Assembly: GCA_015060455.1 (NCBI GenBank)
Contig: SUYM01000006.1
Location: forward strand, 42,793 to 106,792
DNA from: Bacteroidales bacterium
GTDB lineage: Bacteria; Bacteroidota; Bacteroidia; Bacteroidales; UBA932
Direction of reading: 5' to 3'
DNA: 64,000 nt
Shown: in pieces, positions 51,528-58,510 of the stretch
Numbering within the stretch: the first letter of the stretch is position 1
Layout of the letters: each line of letters starts with the position of its first letter
The notes under the pieces: model-generated
Told to the model about the DNA's origin: nothing
Database searches by the model: none
Seen by the model: the letters and a program-made list of their open reading frames with translations, nothing else
Translations under genes and position numbers: made by a program

Positions 51528-51845
51528 TCAATCTATAAAAAAGAGACCAACTTCGTAGTGAGCAGATCTTCCACAAGGCAAAACCAGAACGCATGTATCA
51601 GCCCAAGTCATAGCATCGATATCTCGTTTGAATCCAAATTCAGACCAGGGGTGTTTAAGTCCTTTTCGATAGTCTGCTACTGTCCAGTTTTCCCAGTTCT
51701 CGTCAACATCTTTCCAAAAGAATCCTTTGCTTCCATCTGGTGGATTTCTAAAATCATAGACTTCGTGTCCGGCTTCCCTGAGTTTTGTTACTACTTCTGG
51801 ATAATATTTGTTTCTCCAGCTGCTTGCTACATATATTTTTGCCAT
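51528..51845 (-). pseudogene. Nucleoside 2-deoxyribosyltransferase-like protein, C-terminally truncated
   Basis: 105 aa. It starts MAKIYVASSWRN and contains DIDAMTWADTCVLVLPCGRSAHYEVG, matching the phosphate/ribose-binding end of small 2-deoxyribosyltransferase-like proteins (core DTCVLVLPCGRSAHYE). Relatives continue for some 25-40 residues after GRSAH-x-E-x-G, but here the frame stops within five residues, at the edge of the AT-rich methyltransferase promoter. This looks like truncation when the restriction locus inserted. It may still be expressed upstream of the methyltransferase. Confidence 0.6.
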
Positions 51846-51944
51846 AGTTCTATGGTATTCTTTATGCGAAGGTAATCATTTTATATGAAAAGCGGTGTCG
51901 TCCTCTATGTCTTTCTGCGAAAGAACGCAACCTATCTATTACTC

Positions 51945-52062
51945 CGGACCGCCGCAAGACTCTCGTCTTTTTTACAAAAAGCCAAGAGACTTGCTCGTTG
52001 AAGGCGGTCCTCGGGGTGCAAGGACGGCGACCTCAGTGCCGTAGTCGATAGTGCAAGTCGCC
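51945..52062. other. GC-rich block with nested stem-loops (candidate structured RNA)
   Basis: In an otherwise AT-rich 300-bp gap, GGACCGCC (51946-51953) pairs with GGCGGTCC (52003-52010), with GCAAG/CTTGC pairing just inside, and GGCGAC (52026-52031) pairs with GTCGCC (52057-52062). No plausible protein is encoded on the plus strand; a minus-strand frame crosses it but also runs antisense through the antitoxin gene. It lies upstream of the antitoxin promoter. Function unknown. Confidence 0.4.
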
Positions 52063-52108
52063 GCCCACGAACGTTTCCCTGCTTACGTGTAGGCCGAGCC
52101 GCACATTC

Positions 52109-52139
52109 TTTGCAATCAAACGAAAAATCTTTATATTTG
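52109..52139 (+). promoter_or_regulatory. Promoter of the MNT-like antitoxin gene
   Basis: TTTG at 52109-52112, a 19-nt spacer and TATATTTG at 52132-52139. Transcription would start close to 52145-52148, which argues for translation from the second ATG at 52157. Confidence 0.65.
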
Positions 52140-52156
52140 CAGAAATGCCAGTTGTT

Positions 52157-52453
52157 ATGGATAAGAGACTTACAGACAAGATAGTACGCTACTTCGCAAC
52201 CCAACCGATTGTGAAGGCTTGGGTGTTTGGCTCTTATGCCAGGGGAGAGGCGCATAGCGGAAGTGATATCGACATACTGGTAGTCTTCGATAAAGAGGCC
52301 AAGGTCAGTCTGATGAGACATGCTAAAATTTCACTGGAGTTGAGCGAGATTCTTGGTTTCGATGTGGATCTGATTACGGAAGGTACTTTATTATCTTTCG
52401 CTGAACGTACGGCTAACAACGACAAGATTTTGATATATGAGAGAGCAAGTTAG
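52157..52453 (+). CDS. MNT-like minimal nucleotidyltransferase (antitoxin of HepT/MNT type)
   Basis: 98 aa from the ATG at 52157 (MDKRLTDKIVRYFATQPIVK); an earlier ATG at 52145 lies at or before the predicted transcription start. The nucleotidyltransferase signature GSYARGEAHSGSDIDILV (GS...DxD) is intact, with a third acid in GFDVDLI. In HepT/MNT modules this protein AMPylates and silences the HepT RNase. The toxin reading frame begins inside its last codons (52437), but that toxin is broken. Confidence 0.88.
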   Translation: MDKRLTDKIVRYFATQPIVKAWVFGSYARGEAHSGSDIDILVVFDKEAKVSLMRHAKISLELSEILGFDVDLITEGTLLSFAERTANNDKILIYERAS

Positions 52454-52629
52454 GGACAGAGGTCGCTTGGAGCATATTCTTCAAGCCATCGACAAAGTCT
52501 TTGAGTTTACAAAAGATGTCAAACGTGAAGACTTTAAGAAAGATAGCATCTTGTACTTTGCGATAGTCAAGAACATAGAGAATGCCTCTTAAAGAACAAG
52601 TCGAGAAATATCTCGCTGAAATGGAATAA
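52437..52629 (+). pseudogene. HepT-like toxin (DUF86) with internal deletion and frameshift
   Basis: From ATG 52437 the frame reads MREQVRDRGRLEHILQAIDK...YFAIVKNIENAS and stops at 52592. The +1 frame then continues LKEQVEKYLAEME to a stop at 52629, which is the usual C-terminus of HepT proteins. The ~50-residue middle that holds the R-x4-6-H catalytic motif is missing, so the toxin is dead. It overlaps the antitoxin end by 17 nt, as in intact modules. Confidence 0.8.
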
Positions 52630-52709
52630 GAAATCGAAAGCCCCGGATCTCCCTGAGCAATCAAACATTCGGGTTTAGTTTTTATGGGCTATCTTCTATT
52701 CTGAGAAAC

Positions 52710-52731
52710 GGGGCTACATTGGGGCTACTTT
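52710..52731. repeat. Direct repeats near attR (arm-type-like)
   Basis: GGGGCTACATT then GGGGCTACTTT, counterpart of the double repeat near attL. The remaining 52630-52870 segment shows no gene. Confidence 0.45.
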
Positions 52732-52870
52732 TTGATAACAGATTGAGATACTTGGAGATTACTCGGAATTTGAGAATATCTGTAAAGTGTTGGTGTGTAA
52801 TGAATTAGTAAAGTGCCTCTTTGGGATTTGTCTAATGATGTTTCAGCACGTCTCGCATTCATCGTGCGCT

Positions 52871-52879
52871 AGGCACCTC
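52871..52879 (+). other. Putative attR
   Basis: AGGCACCTC repeats the 3' end of tRNA-Cys. It is followed after 7 nt by a strong rho-independent terminator, as expected of the original tRNA downstream region. Confidence 0.55.
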
Positions 52880-52884
52880 TAGAA

Positions 52885-52915
52885 AATGCCCTACAGATAG
52901 CTGTAGGGCATTTTT
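52885..52915 (+). terminator. Rho-independent terminator, probably the displaced tRNA-Cys terminator
   Basis: AAATGCCCTACAG / CTGTAGGGCATTT stem with ATAG loop and T5 tail. Nothing upstream within the island end needs it. Confidence 0.8.
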
Positions 52916-52925
52916 CGTCTCAATA

Positions 52926-52947
52926 TGTGACGCAAATGTGACGCAAA
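52926..52947. repeat. Tandem 11-bp repeat TGTGACGCAAA x2
   Basis: Two perfect copies (52926-52936, 52937-52947) just outside the putative attR. They resemble arm-type or integrase-start sequences of Bacteroidetes elements and could mark a second, older insertion, but no integrase gene remains. Confidence 0.45.
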
Positions 52948-53047
52948 TAAAGGCTCCGGTACAAAACCCTGTGGCGATGATGGTCAGCGCTGCGATCTTG
53001 TGCCCTTGGTGGGAGGTATCCCTTCTGGAAGCAACCCGGAAATAAAT

Positions 53048-53263
53048 ATGACTGACGTAAGAGACCGCAAACTCTGCGTCGGATGTGGACGATGCAGCAT
53101 ATCCTGCTATGATGGCGGACATCAGGCAATCGCATTCGATGAAACTCGAAAGCCGAAGATCATCGGCCAGAAATGCGTCGATTGTCATCTCTGCGAACGT
53201 GTCTGTCCGACAGGAGCCATTTCTTCTTCAAACCGAATAAAGAAGATATCTCCCTGGCTTTAG
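53048..53263 (+). pseudogene. 3' fragment of dihydropyrimidine dehydrogenase subunit PreA (2x[4Fe-4S] domain only)
   Basis: About 71 codons read MTDVRDRKLCVGCGRCSISCYDGGHQAI...KCVDCHLCERVCPTGAISS. Two C-x2-C-x2-C-x3-C clusters and the CxDGGHQAI phrase match the C-terminal ferredoxin domain of PreA/DPD. The ~300-residue TIM-barrel part is absent; upstream sequence is the tandem repeat and attR region. A small free-standing ferredoxin is possible, but truncation by element insertion is the simpler reading. The frame is open upstream to 52931 without homology. Confidence 0.7.
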
Positions 53264-53338
53264 CCGGGAGATGAAAGGGCGTTGAAATTTGTTTGGGAAG
53301 GATATATCAGTTTACACAAAATGGATTACCTCCAGACT

Positions 53339-53430
53339 GTCATGCTGAACGTAGTGAAGCATCTGTTACAGATTCTTCGCTGACGCTCAGTAATCGACGA
53401 AGTCGCTTCAAGCGCATGCGAAAGAATGAC
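53339..53430. repeat. Dispersed short repeats, degenerate pair
   Basis: GTCATGCTGAACGTAGTGAAGCATCT is followed by GATTCTTCGCTGACGCTCAG and GAAAGAATGACAT in inverse sense. It occupies the 290-bp gap before the short-peptide gene, where nothing else is seen. Confidence 0.55.
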
Positions 53431-53555
53431 ATGTAGTGTAAACATGTATATCATTACCTATAATTTATAATGACCAATTTCCATAATTTCCTGTTCAAAG
53501 CAGTGAACGGTATTCTGTTTGATATATACCCGTATGAACACTTAATGAATAGATT

Positions 53556-53678
53556 ATGAATAAGGAATTTAAGGAATATGAATCTCCCGTTGCGGAGGTT
53601 CTGGAAATGGAATCCGAGGGGGCTGTGCTTATGACAAGTCTTACCGGAGAAGATATAAACGGATGGGAAGATATGTAA
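53556..53678 (+). CDS. Short conserved-type peptide upstream of a fimbrillin-like lipoprotein
   Basis: 40 aa, reading MNKEFKEYESPVAEVLEMES then EGAVLMTSLTGEDINGWEDM. This P-x-V/A-E-V-L-E...E...L-x-x-S arrangement matches the small peptides that often precede fimbrillin-type or other secreted lipoproteins in Bacteroidales. There is no signal peptide. It ends 12 nt before the lipoprotein start, so it is likely translated from the same mRNA. The biological role of these peptides is not established. Confidence 0.65.
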   Translation: MNKEFKEYESPVAEVLEMESEGAVLMTSLTGEDINGWEDM

Positions 53679-53690
53679 AATGAATGAGGT

Positions 53691-55448
53691 ATGAAAAAGA
53701 TGATATATTTTATGGCTGTTGCCATGTTTCTGGCTCTGTCATGCCAGAAGAATGAGTTTCAGGTAGATTCGTCCCGTCCGGTCAGAAAGTTGACTGTCGG
53801 AATTGAAAATGAAGGGGTTTCCAAGGTCGGTTTCGACGAGAATAATTCGTTTTATTGGCATGCCGGCGACCGGATTGCCGTCCTTACGACTGCCGGATTC
53901 AGGGCCATGACTCTTGACGGGCAGTACGCTGGACAGGCTTCTGGAGTTTTTACAGGGGAATTTACGGAAGATATAGGTGATTATGCAGTATATCCATATG
54001 GTGATCATGCAATGGATGAAAACGGTCAGTTGGTCTATGTGCTTCCATCTTCTTATGACTATGCATCCATTGCTGACGGGGCGAACAGTTATAACCCTCC
54101 GATGGCCGGAAAGATTCAGGGCGCAGGAGCAGCGCTGACTCATCTGGGCAGTTTCTTCAAGATCACAGTAGGCAATATACCAGCCGGGGGTGATGATATG
54201 AAGTTCGTGTTCACTGCGGACAAAAGGATTACCGGCGAGTTTGTGGTCGATCTTTCGGCGGATTCTCCGGTGATGGAGACTGATGATGGGCAGGGCAATA
54301 CGGTAACAGTGAATTTCAGCAATTCTTCGGCGGGCAGCGAAGGCGTTTTCTATATCCCGTCACCAGTTGGGACTTACGGAGCAATAACAGCCCAGGTGTT
54401 TGACGGTGATGTTCTGCTGGCAGAAAAGACATGGACGGATCAGACCGTGAGCCGCAGGATTCCTAAACGCGGAAGTATGGATGTGGATTATGTGGCTGTC
54501 GTTAACGGCGCTGTCTATAAGACATTGCAGGAAGCACTTGATGTTGCTGACAGTCAGACTATTACCATTGTAAAGGATATTGCGCTTGACGCTCCTCTTG
54601 TACTCTCGCAGGGCAGTTCTGTGACTCTTGATCTTGGCGGTAATACTTTGTCGGGAGTCGCTACCTCGGCGTCGGCCTCCAATCTGATTGCTGTCAAAAG
54701 CGGAGCGCAACTTACTTTGAGTAACGGTTCGGTCACTTTTGCGGCTACCACTCCGGATACCCAGTGGGGAGGGGAAGGTCAGCCTCCGTATCCCGGATAT
54801 GCGAACAATACGATAAGCAATTCCGGTATTTTGATCTTGGAGAATGTTGTCCTTGAAAACAGGACGAGCAAAGGAGGCGCGTCGTATGTGATTGATAATT
54901 ACAGTGGAGCGAAACTGACTGTGGGCGAGGGAAGTGTCATCACCCAGTCAGGAGGCGATATCGCGATCAGAATGTTCAATGGCGGCTCCGGAGCGGTCGA
55001 TGTGACCATAAACGGCGGTACCGTTACCGGTCATCGCGCTGTATGGATCCAACTTGCTTCCAACAATGCCTCTGTGGCTCCGATAATGAACCTGACGGTT
55101 ACAGGAGGAACTCTCACCAGCACTGATACCTCATATTATCAGGCCGTATATTCATACAGTTATGGTAACGATATGAAGAATGTGACCATCAATGTCAGCG
55201 GCGGCACATTCAACGGTGATATCGCTCTTACAGGCGGCTCCAACAAGACCAATATTGAGACACTGACCATCAGCGGCGGCTCGTTCAACGGTCTCTGGGG
55301 AGATTTCTACAGTTATGGAGCGGAGGAACTGGCTATGCAGGCCATAAAGGTAAGCGGCGGCTCATTCACCGAGGATCCGACCGATTATCTCGCTGAAGGA
55401 TATCAGGCCATCGAGAGCGGCGGCAGATGGGTGGTCAGTCCGCTGTAG
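53691..55448 (+). CDS. Fimbrillin-like lipoprotein with C-terminal parallel beta-helix
   Basis: 585 aa. The lipobox is ALSC (Cys ~18), so it is membrane-anchored and likely surface-exposed. Residues ~25-265 resemble the fimbrillin/FimB N-terminal region of Bacteroidales (WHAGDRIAVLTTAGF, YAVYPYGDHAMDENGQLVYVLPSSYDYASI; short cores shown). Residues ~270-580 repeat strands such as LTVTGGTLTS, INVSGGTFNGD, LTISGGSFNG and IKVSGGSFTED, i.e. a right-handed beta-helix of ~25-residue coils as in adhesins and pectin-lyase-fold proteins. No catalytic residues are recognised. Adhesion or glycan binding is inferred. Confidence 0.72.
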   Translation: MKKMIYFMAVAMFLALSCQKNEFQVDSSRPVRKLTVGIENEGVSKVGFDENNSFYWHAGDRIAVLTTAGFRAMTLDGQYAGQASGVFTGEFTEDIGDYAVYPYGDHAMDENGQLVYVLPSSYDYASIADGANSYNPPMAGKIQGAGAALTHLGSFFKITVGNIPAGGDDMKFVFTADKRITGEFVVDLSADSPVMETDDGQGNTVTVNFSNSSAGSEGVFYIPSPVGTYGAITAQVFDGDVLLAEKTWTDQTVSRRIPKRGSMDVDYVAVVNGAVYKTLQEALDVADSQTITIVKDIALDAPLVLSQGSSVTLDLGGNTLSGVATSASASNLIAVKSGAQLTLSNGSVTFAATTPDTQWGGEGQPPYPGYANNTISNSGILILENVVLENRTSKGGASYVIDNYSGAKLTVGEGSVITQSGGDIAIRMFNGGSGAVDVTINGGTVTGHRAVWIQLASNNASVAPIMNLTVTGGTLTSTDTSYYQAVYSYSYGNDMKNVTINVSGGTFNGDIALTGGSNKTNIETLTISGGSFNGLWGDFYSYGAEELAMQAIKVSGGSFTEDPTDYLAEGYQAIESGGRWVVSPL

Positions 55449-55474
55449 CCGCTTTGTCACGGCAGACAGACCTC

Positions 55475-55565
55475 TGTCATATCGAGCGACCGGCACACCT
55501 CTGTCATATCGAGCGACCGACAAACCCTCTGTCATATCGAGTGACCGGAGGGAGTCGAGATATCT
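55475..55565. repeat. Three tandem dispersed-repeat units
   Basis: GTCATATCGAGCGACCG occurs at about 55477, 55503 and 55530, the last copy continuing GGAGGGAGTCGAGATATCT. Located between the lipoprotein and the following pseudogene. Confidence 0.75.
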
Positions 55566-55584
55566 ATTATATTATCAGCAATCT

Positions 55585-55614
55585 GGCGCACGAGCCTTTC
55601 ACGGGCTTGTGCGC
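55585..55614. repeat. Inverted repeat at the pseudogene 3' end
   Basis: GGCGCACGAGCC (55585-55596) and GGCTTGTGCGC (55604-55614) pair over about 10 bp. It sits exactly where the dehydrogenase homology stops. Confidence 0.5.
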
Positions 55615-56111
55615 TTGCCCATCCCGATGATACCTATGGTCTTGCCCTCAAGTTCGTTCCATGTCATGTCCGGGTCGGTGAATATATCCATCCTGGAATA
55701 TCTTCCCGATTTCACACAGTCATCGTAGTACTGACCTTCGCCCAGAATCGAAAGGATGTGCATGAAGGTTGACTGCACCACCGATGAGGTGGAATAGCCA
55801 ACGGCATTTCTTACAGGGATACCTTTTGATGCGGCATATTCCAGGTCAATATTGTTTACTCCTGTCGCTGATTCGCAGATTAGTTTCAAGGACGGCGCTG
55901 CGTCTATCAGTTCAGGGGTTACCAGTACCTTGTTGATGATCATCACCTCACAGTCGGCCACTCTCTCAATGGCCTGCTCGGAGTCTGCTTGATGGAAGGC
56001 CATGCCGTCTACTTCGATTGCGAGTGCTGGAAGTTTGGTGGTCTTATTGTATATGACGAAGTCAACCAGAGTCCAAGATCTATTGGCATAGGCTTTTTCG
56101 CTTTCGGTCAA
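55599..56111 (-). pseudogene. Chimeric remnant: helicase-associated endonuclease-like tail fused to a D-2-hydroxyacid dehydrogenase fragment
   Basis: 170 codons. The first ~45 (RSWTLVDFVIYNKTTKLPALAIEVDGMAFH) look like the restriction-endonuclease-fold tail found on bacterial DNA helicases (core ALAIEVDGMAFH). From AIERVADCEVMIINK onward it is the N-terminal catalytic part of a D-isomer-specific 2-hydroxyacid dehydrogenase (LICESATGVNNIDLEYAASKGIPVRN, WNELEGKTIGIIGMG), which breaks off inside the NAD-binding GxGxxG motif. The upstream helicase and the downstream dehydrogenase halves are both missing. Not expected to be functional. Confidence 0.75.
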
Positions 56112-56273
56112 GACTTAAGCCGGACAAGCCGTCAGAAGACTTGTCCTTATGGGCATAAGGAATCAGAAGATTGTCATTCTGTCTCCGTTCCGCTCCGCTG
56201 CATTCCATCAGAACGCCAATCCTCTTCCCGTTGTGTTTGCGTGAGTACAAGAATATGTTTCAGGTCTCTAATT

Positions 56274-57089
56274 TTATAACCCCCAATTCTTCAGATTATA
56301 CGTTGCTTCGACCAGATTCTCGAGATCGTCGTCAAGTTCGGCAAAGAAATCGTAGCCGGAAATCTCTTCGAGTCTGTCAACGCTCATGGCGCATTTCTGC
56401 ATGTTCTCGTTGTCTGGTCTGTTGTACATGATGAAGGCGATTGACTGTTCTTTGGCAAGTACGGCCTTGAAAAATGCATCCGGGACGATAACCTTATTGC
56501 TTCCGATGGTTCCATACTGATTGTCGAAAATCAATGGTCCTGTGACGACGCTGATGCTTCCATATCGGTTGGCCCAGTCTCTGCATTTCTTTTCGAGGGT
56601 GCTCCATTGACCGGCATTCAGAGATTGATTCTGAGGACAGCAGTTGGTGAAATAGAAGGTCTGCTCCATGGCGGTGCTGCTCCATTTGAAGTCGGCTGCA
56701 GGTGCCATGTGACCTCTTGACCAACCGGAATTACGATAATCATAGTCCTCAGCCTGTGCAACGTCAGCAGATGGGTCCTGGCAGAATCTGAGATCTTTTC
56801 TGGAATTGATGCCATCGGTTTCTGCCGAGGTCAGTTCGTACGATACCCACTTGGGAATGAGATTTTTTTCATTATATGAAACCGTATATCCCTCATAGGT
56901 GATTATACATGTCTGCCCGTTACAGACAGTCTTTTCATCTCCATTCAGGTGGCCTTGTGCCGGCTGTTCTGTTTGCGGCGTAATCTCTTGACAATCATTT
57001 GCTTGAGTTTCCGTTTCTCTCCACTGCAGGGCAGTGATGCAGAATGTGATGGCAATGCACAGGAGCAATATGTATGAAATCTTTTTCAT
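56274..57089 (-). CDS. Secreted DNA/RNA non-specific endonuclease (NUC1 family)
   Basis: 271 aa with signal peptide MKKISYILLLCIAITFCITA. The beta-beta-alpha-metal nuclease motif is NSGWSRGHMAPAADFKW, a variant of DRGHMAP with Ser replacing Asp but the catalytic His kept. The metal-binding Asn lies in YFTNCCPQNQSLNAGQW. The end contains VPDAFFKAVL and IAFIMYNRP, as in family members. It likely degrades extracellular or periplasmic nucleic acid. It precedes, on the same strand, only pseudogene DNA, so it is probably transcribed with the DnaJ-domain gene upstream (17 nt). Confidence 0.9.
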   Translation of the reverse strand: MKKISYILLLCIAITFCITALQWRETETQANDCQEITPQTEQPAQGHLNGDEKTVCNGQTCIITYEGYTVSYNEKNLIPKWVSYELTSAETDGINSRKDLRFCQDPSADVAQAEDYDYRNSGWSRGHMAPAADFKWSSTAMEQTFYFTNCCPQNQSLNAGQWSTLEKKCRDWANRYGSISVVTGPLIFDNQYGTIGSNKVIVPDAFFKAVLAKEQSIAFIMYNRPDNENMQKCAMSVDRLEEISGYDFFAELDDDLENLVEATYNLKNWGL

Positions 57090-57105
57090 CTGGTATTATG
57101 ATGTA

Positions 57106-57828
57106 TTACATTCCGCGTTCGCGGCAGATTGCTTCGTATGCTTCAGAAATGGCCTTGAATTTTTCTTCGGCAGCCTTCTGGACGTCTTCGCCGAGGGTCG
57201 CTACCTTGTCAGGGTGATATTTTACTGCCATCCGGCGATATGCCTTCTTCACCTGCTCGTTGGTGGCGTCAGGAGTGATTCCGAGAATAGCGTAGTGCTT
57301 GTTGTTGCTTGGACGGAATATTGCAAAGATCGAGTCTGCATCATCCTTAGACAGGCCAATATATGTGGCGATTGCTTCAAGCAGGTCTATCTCCTTTTCA
57401 TGAAGACCGTCACTGGCACCAAGAGATACGAGATAATGATATAATTGGAGGCGCTGCGAGTAGTCCATGTTTGCGCGCACCTGGCTGCACACTTCGTATA
57501 TATTGAAATCCTTTGACAGGAGTTCATTGACGATATTTTCGGCCTCTGATCCCGCTTGTGCCCCGAAATTGTTGGTGAAGAATTGTCGGAGGGTCGCCAG
57601 TTCCTTTGAGGAGGTCTTGCCGTCGGCCTTGATTACTGCCGCAGACAGAACCAGGAGGCTCATGAGGAAACTGTTCCTCTGTCCCTGCATCCTGGTACGG
57701 TCATCATCCTGAGACCGGGAGGTGGAATCTTCCTCCATCATTGATGCGATGAAATATCCTAAAATACCCCCTAAGGGTCCGAACATCGCCCAACCGAGCG
57801 CTCCTGCTATCCATTTCCCAAGTCCCAT
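57106..57828 (-). CDS. TerB-like plus DnaJ-domain protein (DjlA-like)
   Basis: 240 aa from the ATG at 57828 (MGLGKWIAGALGWAMFGPLGGILGYFIAS). A glycine-rich membrane anchor at the N-terminus is followed by a TerB/DjlA-like helical domain (residues ~55-165: AVIKADGKTSSKELATLR, LGASDGLHEKEIDLLEAI) and a C-terminal J domain with the HPD motif in AVKYHPDKVATLG. It would act as a DnaK co-chaperone at the inner membrane. A CAAATTTA at 57847-57854 (TAAATTTG on the minus strand) overlaps the alternative start at 57849 and so favours the internal start. Confidence 0.9.
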   Translation of the reverse strand: MGLGKWIAGALGWAMFGPLGGILGYFIASMMEEDSTSRSQDDDRTRMQGQRNSFLMSLLVLSAAVIKADGKTSSKELATLRQFFTNNFGAQAGSEAENIVNELLSKDFNIYEVCSQVRANMDYSQRLQLYHYLVSLGASDGLHEKEIDLLEAIATYIGLSKDDADSIFAIFRPSNNKHYAILGITPDATNEQVKKAYRRMAVKYHPDKVATLGEDVQKAAEEKFKAISEAYEAICRERGM

Positions 57829-57851
57829 TTTATCTCTTTTTGTGGGCAAAT

Positions 57852-58322
57852 TTAATGTTTATTTTCTAAAGAATAAAGTCTATTCAAGGTCGATCTTTTC
57901 TCCTTAAGGACATGCTTGAAGCCGTACTTTCCGGCAAGCGATATCGCCTCCTGGCAGAACTCAACGAATTGTTCCCGGAGTGTTCCGCGGGATTCCAGGT
58001 CGGTATCGCAGTCTGAGCGGCCCTGGTCACCTTCCAATATGCAGTACTCTGCTGCTAGCAGGAGAAACCTGATGGCATAGTCGATATTCCCCATAAGGAT
58101 ATCAAGTCTGGCAGATTGCTCATAGACTCTCACGAACCGATGCGCAAGTTCAAGGCTGATGTGTCCTCCAGCCTTTTCCTGTTCCTTGCGGCATTCAGTG
58201 ACCTCGCTGATAAGCGGCTCGATGAGGTCCAGTTCGACCTCCGGAACAACATAGAGTCTTGCATTCTCCATGTCAGTGATGTTTTTGGTCCATGCGACCA
58301 GTTCGGATTTCTTTTCCATCAT
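57852..58322 (-). CDS. Hypothetical helical protein
   Basis: 156 aa, cytoplasmic, almost entirely alpha-helical by composition (ELDLIEPLISEVTECRKEQEKAGG, LDILMGNIDYAIRFLLLAAEYCIL), perhaps a TPR-like bundle. No family recognised. It lies directly upstream of the DnaJ-domain gene on the same strand with 23 nt between them. A TATGTTTG-type box (CAAACATA, 58434-58441 on the plus strand) upstream is a possible promoter. Confidence 0.6.
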   Translation of the reverse strand: MMEKKSELVAWTKNITDMENARLYVVPEVELDLIEPLISEVTECRKEQEKAGGHISLELAHRFVRVYEQSARLDILMGNIDYAIRFLLLAAEYCILEGDQGRSDCDTDLESRGTLREQFVEFCQEAISLAGKYGFKHVLKEKRSTLNRLYSLENKH

Positions 58323-58510
58323 AACATAAATGATTAAAAGGGTTAATACAATGCTCCCGCAGAGGGCTTTGACAGCCGTCTGATATGTTTGATGGATTGC
58401 TATGCCGGGAGATCCGGCTCATTTGATGCTGCAAACATAGCAAATCCTGGAATATCTGCAAAATTTTAGTGAAAGAAAATTTATAACATAATTTTATGTA
58501 AGTTTGCGGC

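Noticed and set aside
51932..52321. Minus-strand open frame (129 aa) across the structured GC-rich block and the antitoxin gene
   Set aside because: Half of it is antisense to the intact MNT antitoxin and the rest is Arg/Leu/Ser-rich with no protein-like pattern; a non-coding explanation is preferred.
54750..55440. Pectate lyase activity for the beta-helix lipoprotein
   Set aside because: The coils are regular, but no Asp/Arg/Lys catalytic cluster typical of polysaccharide lyases is visible.
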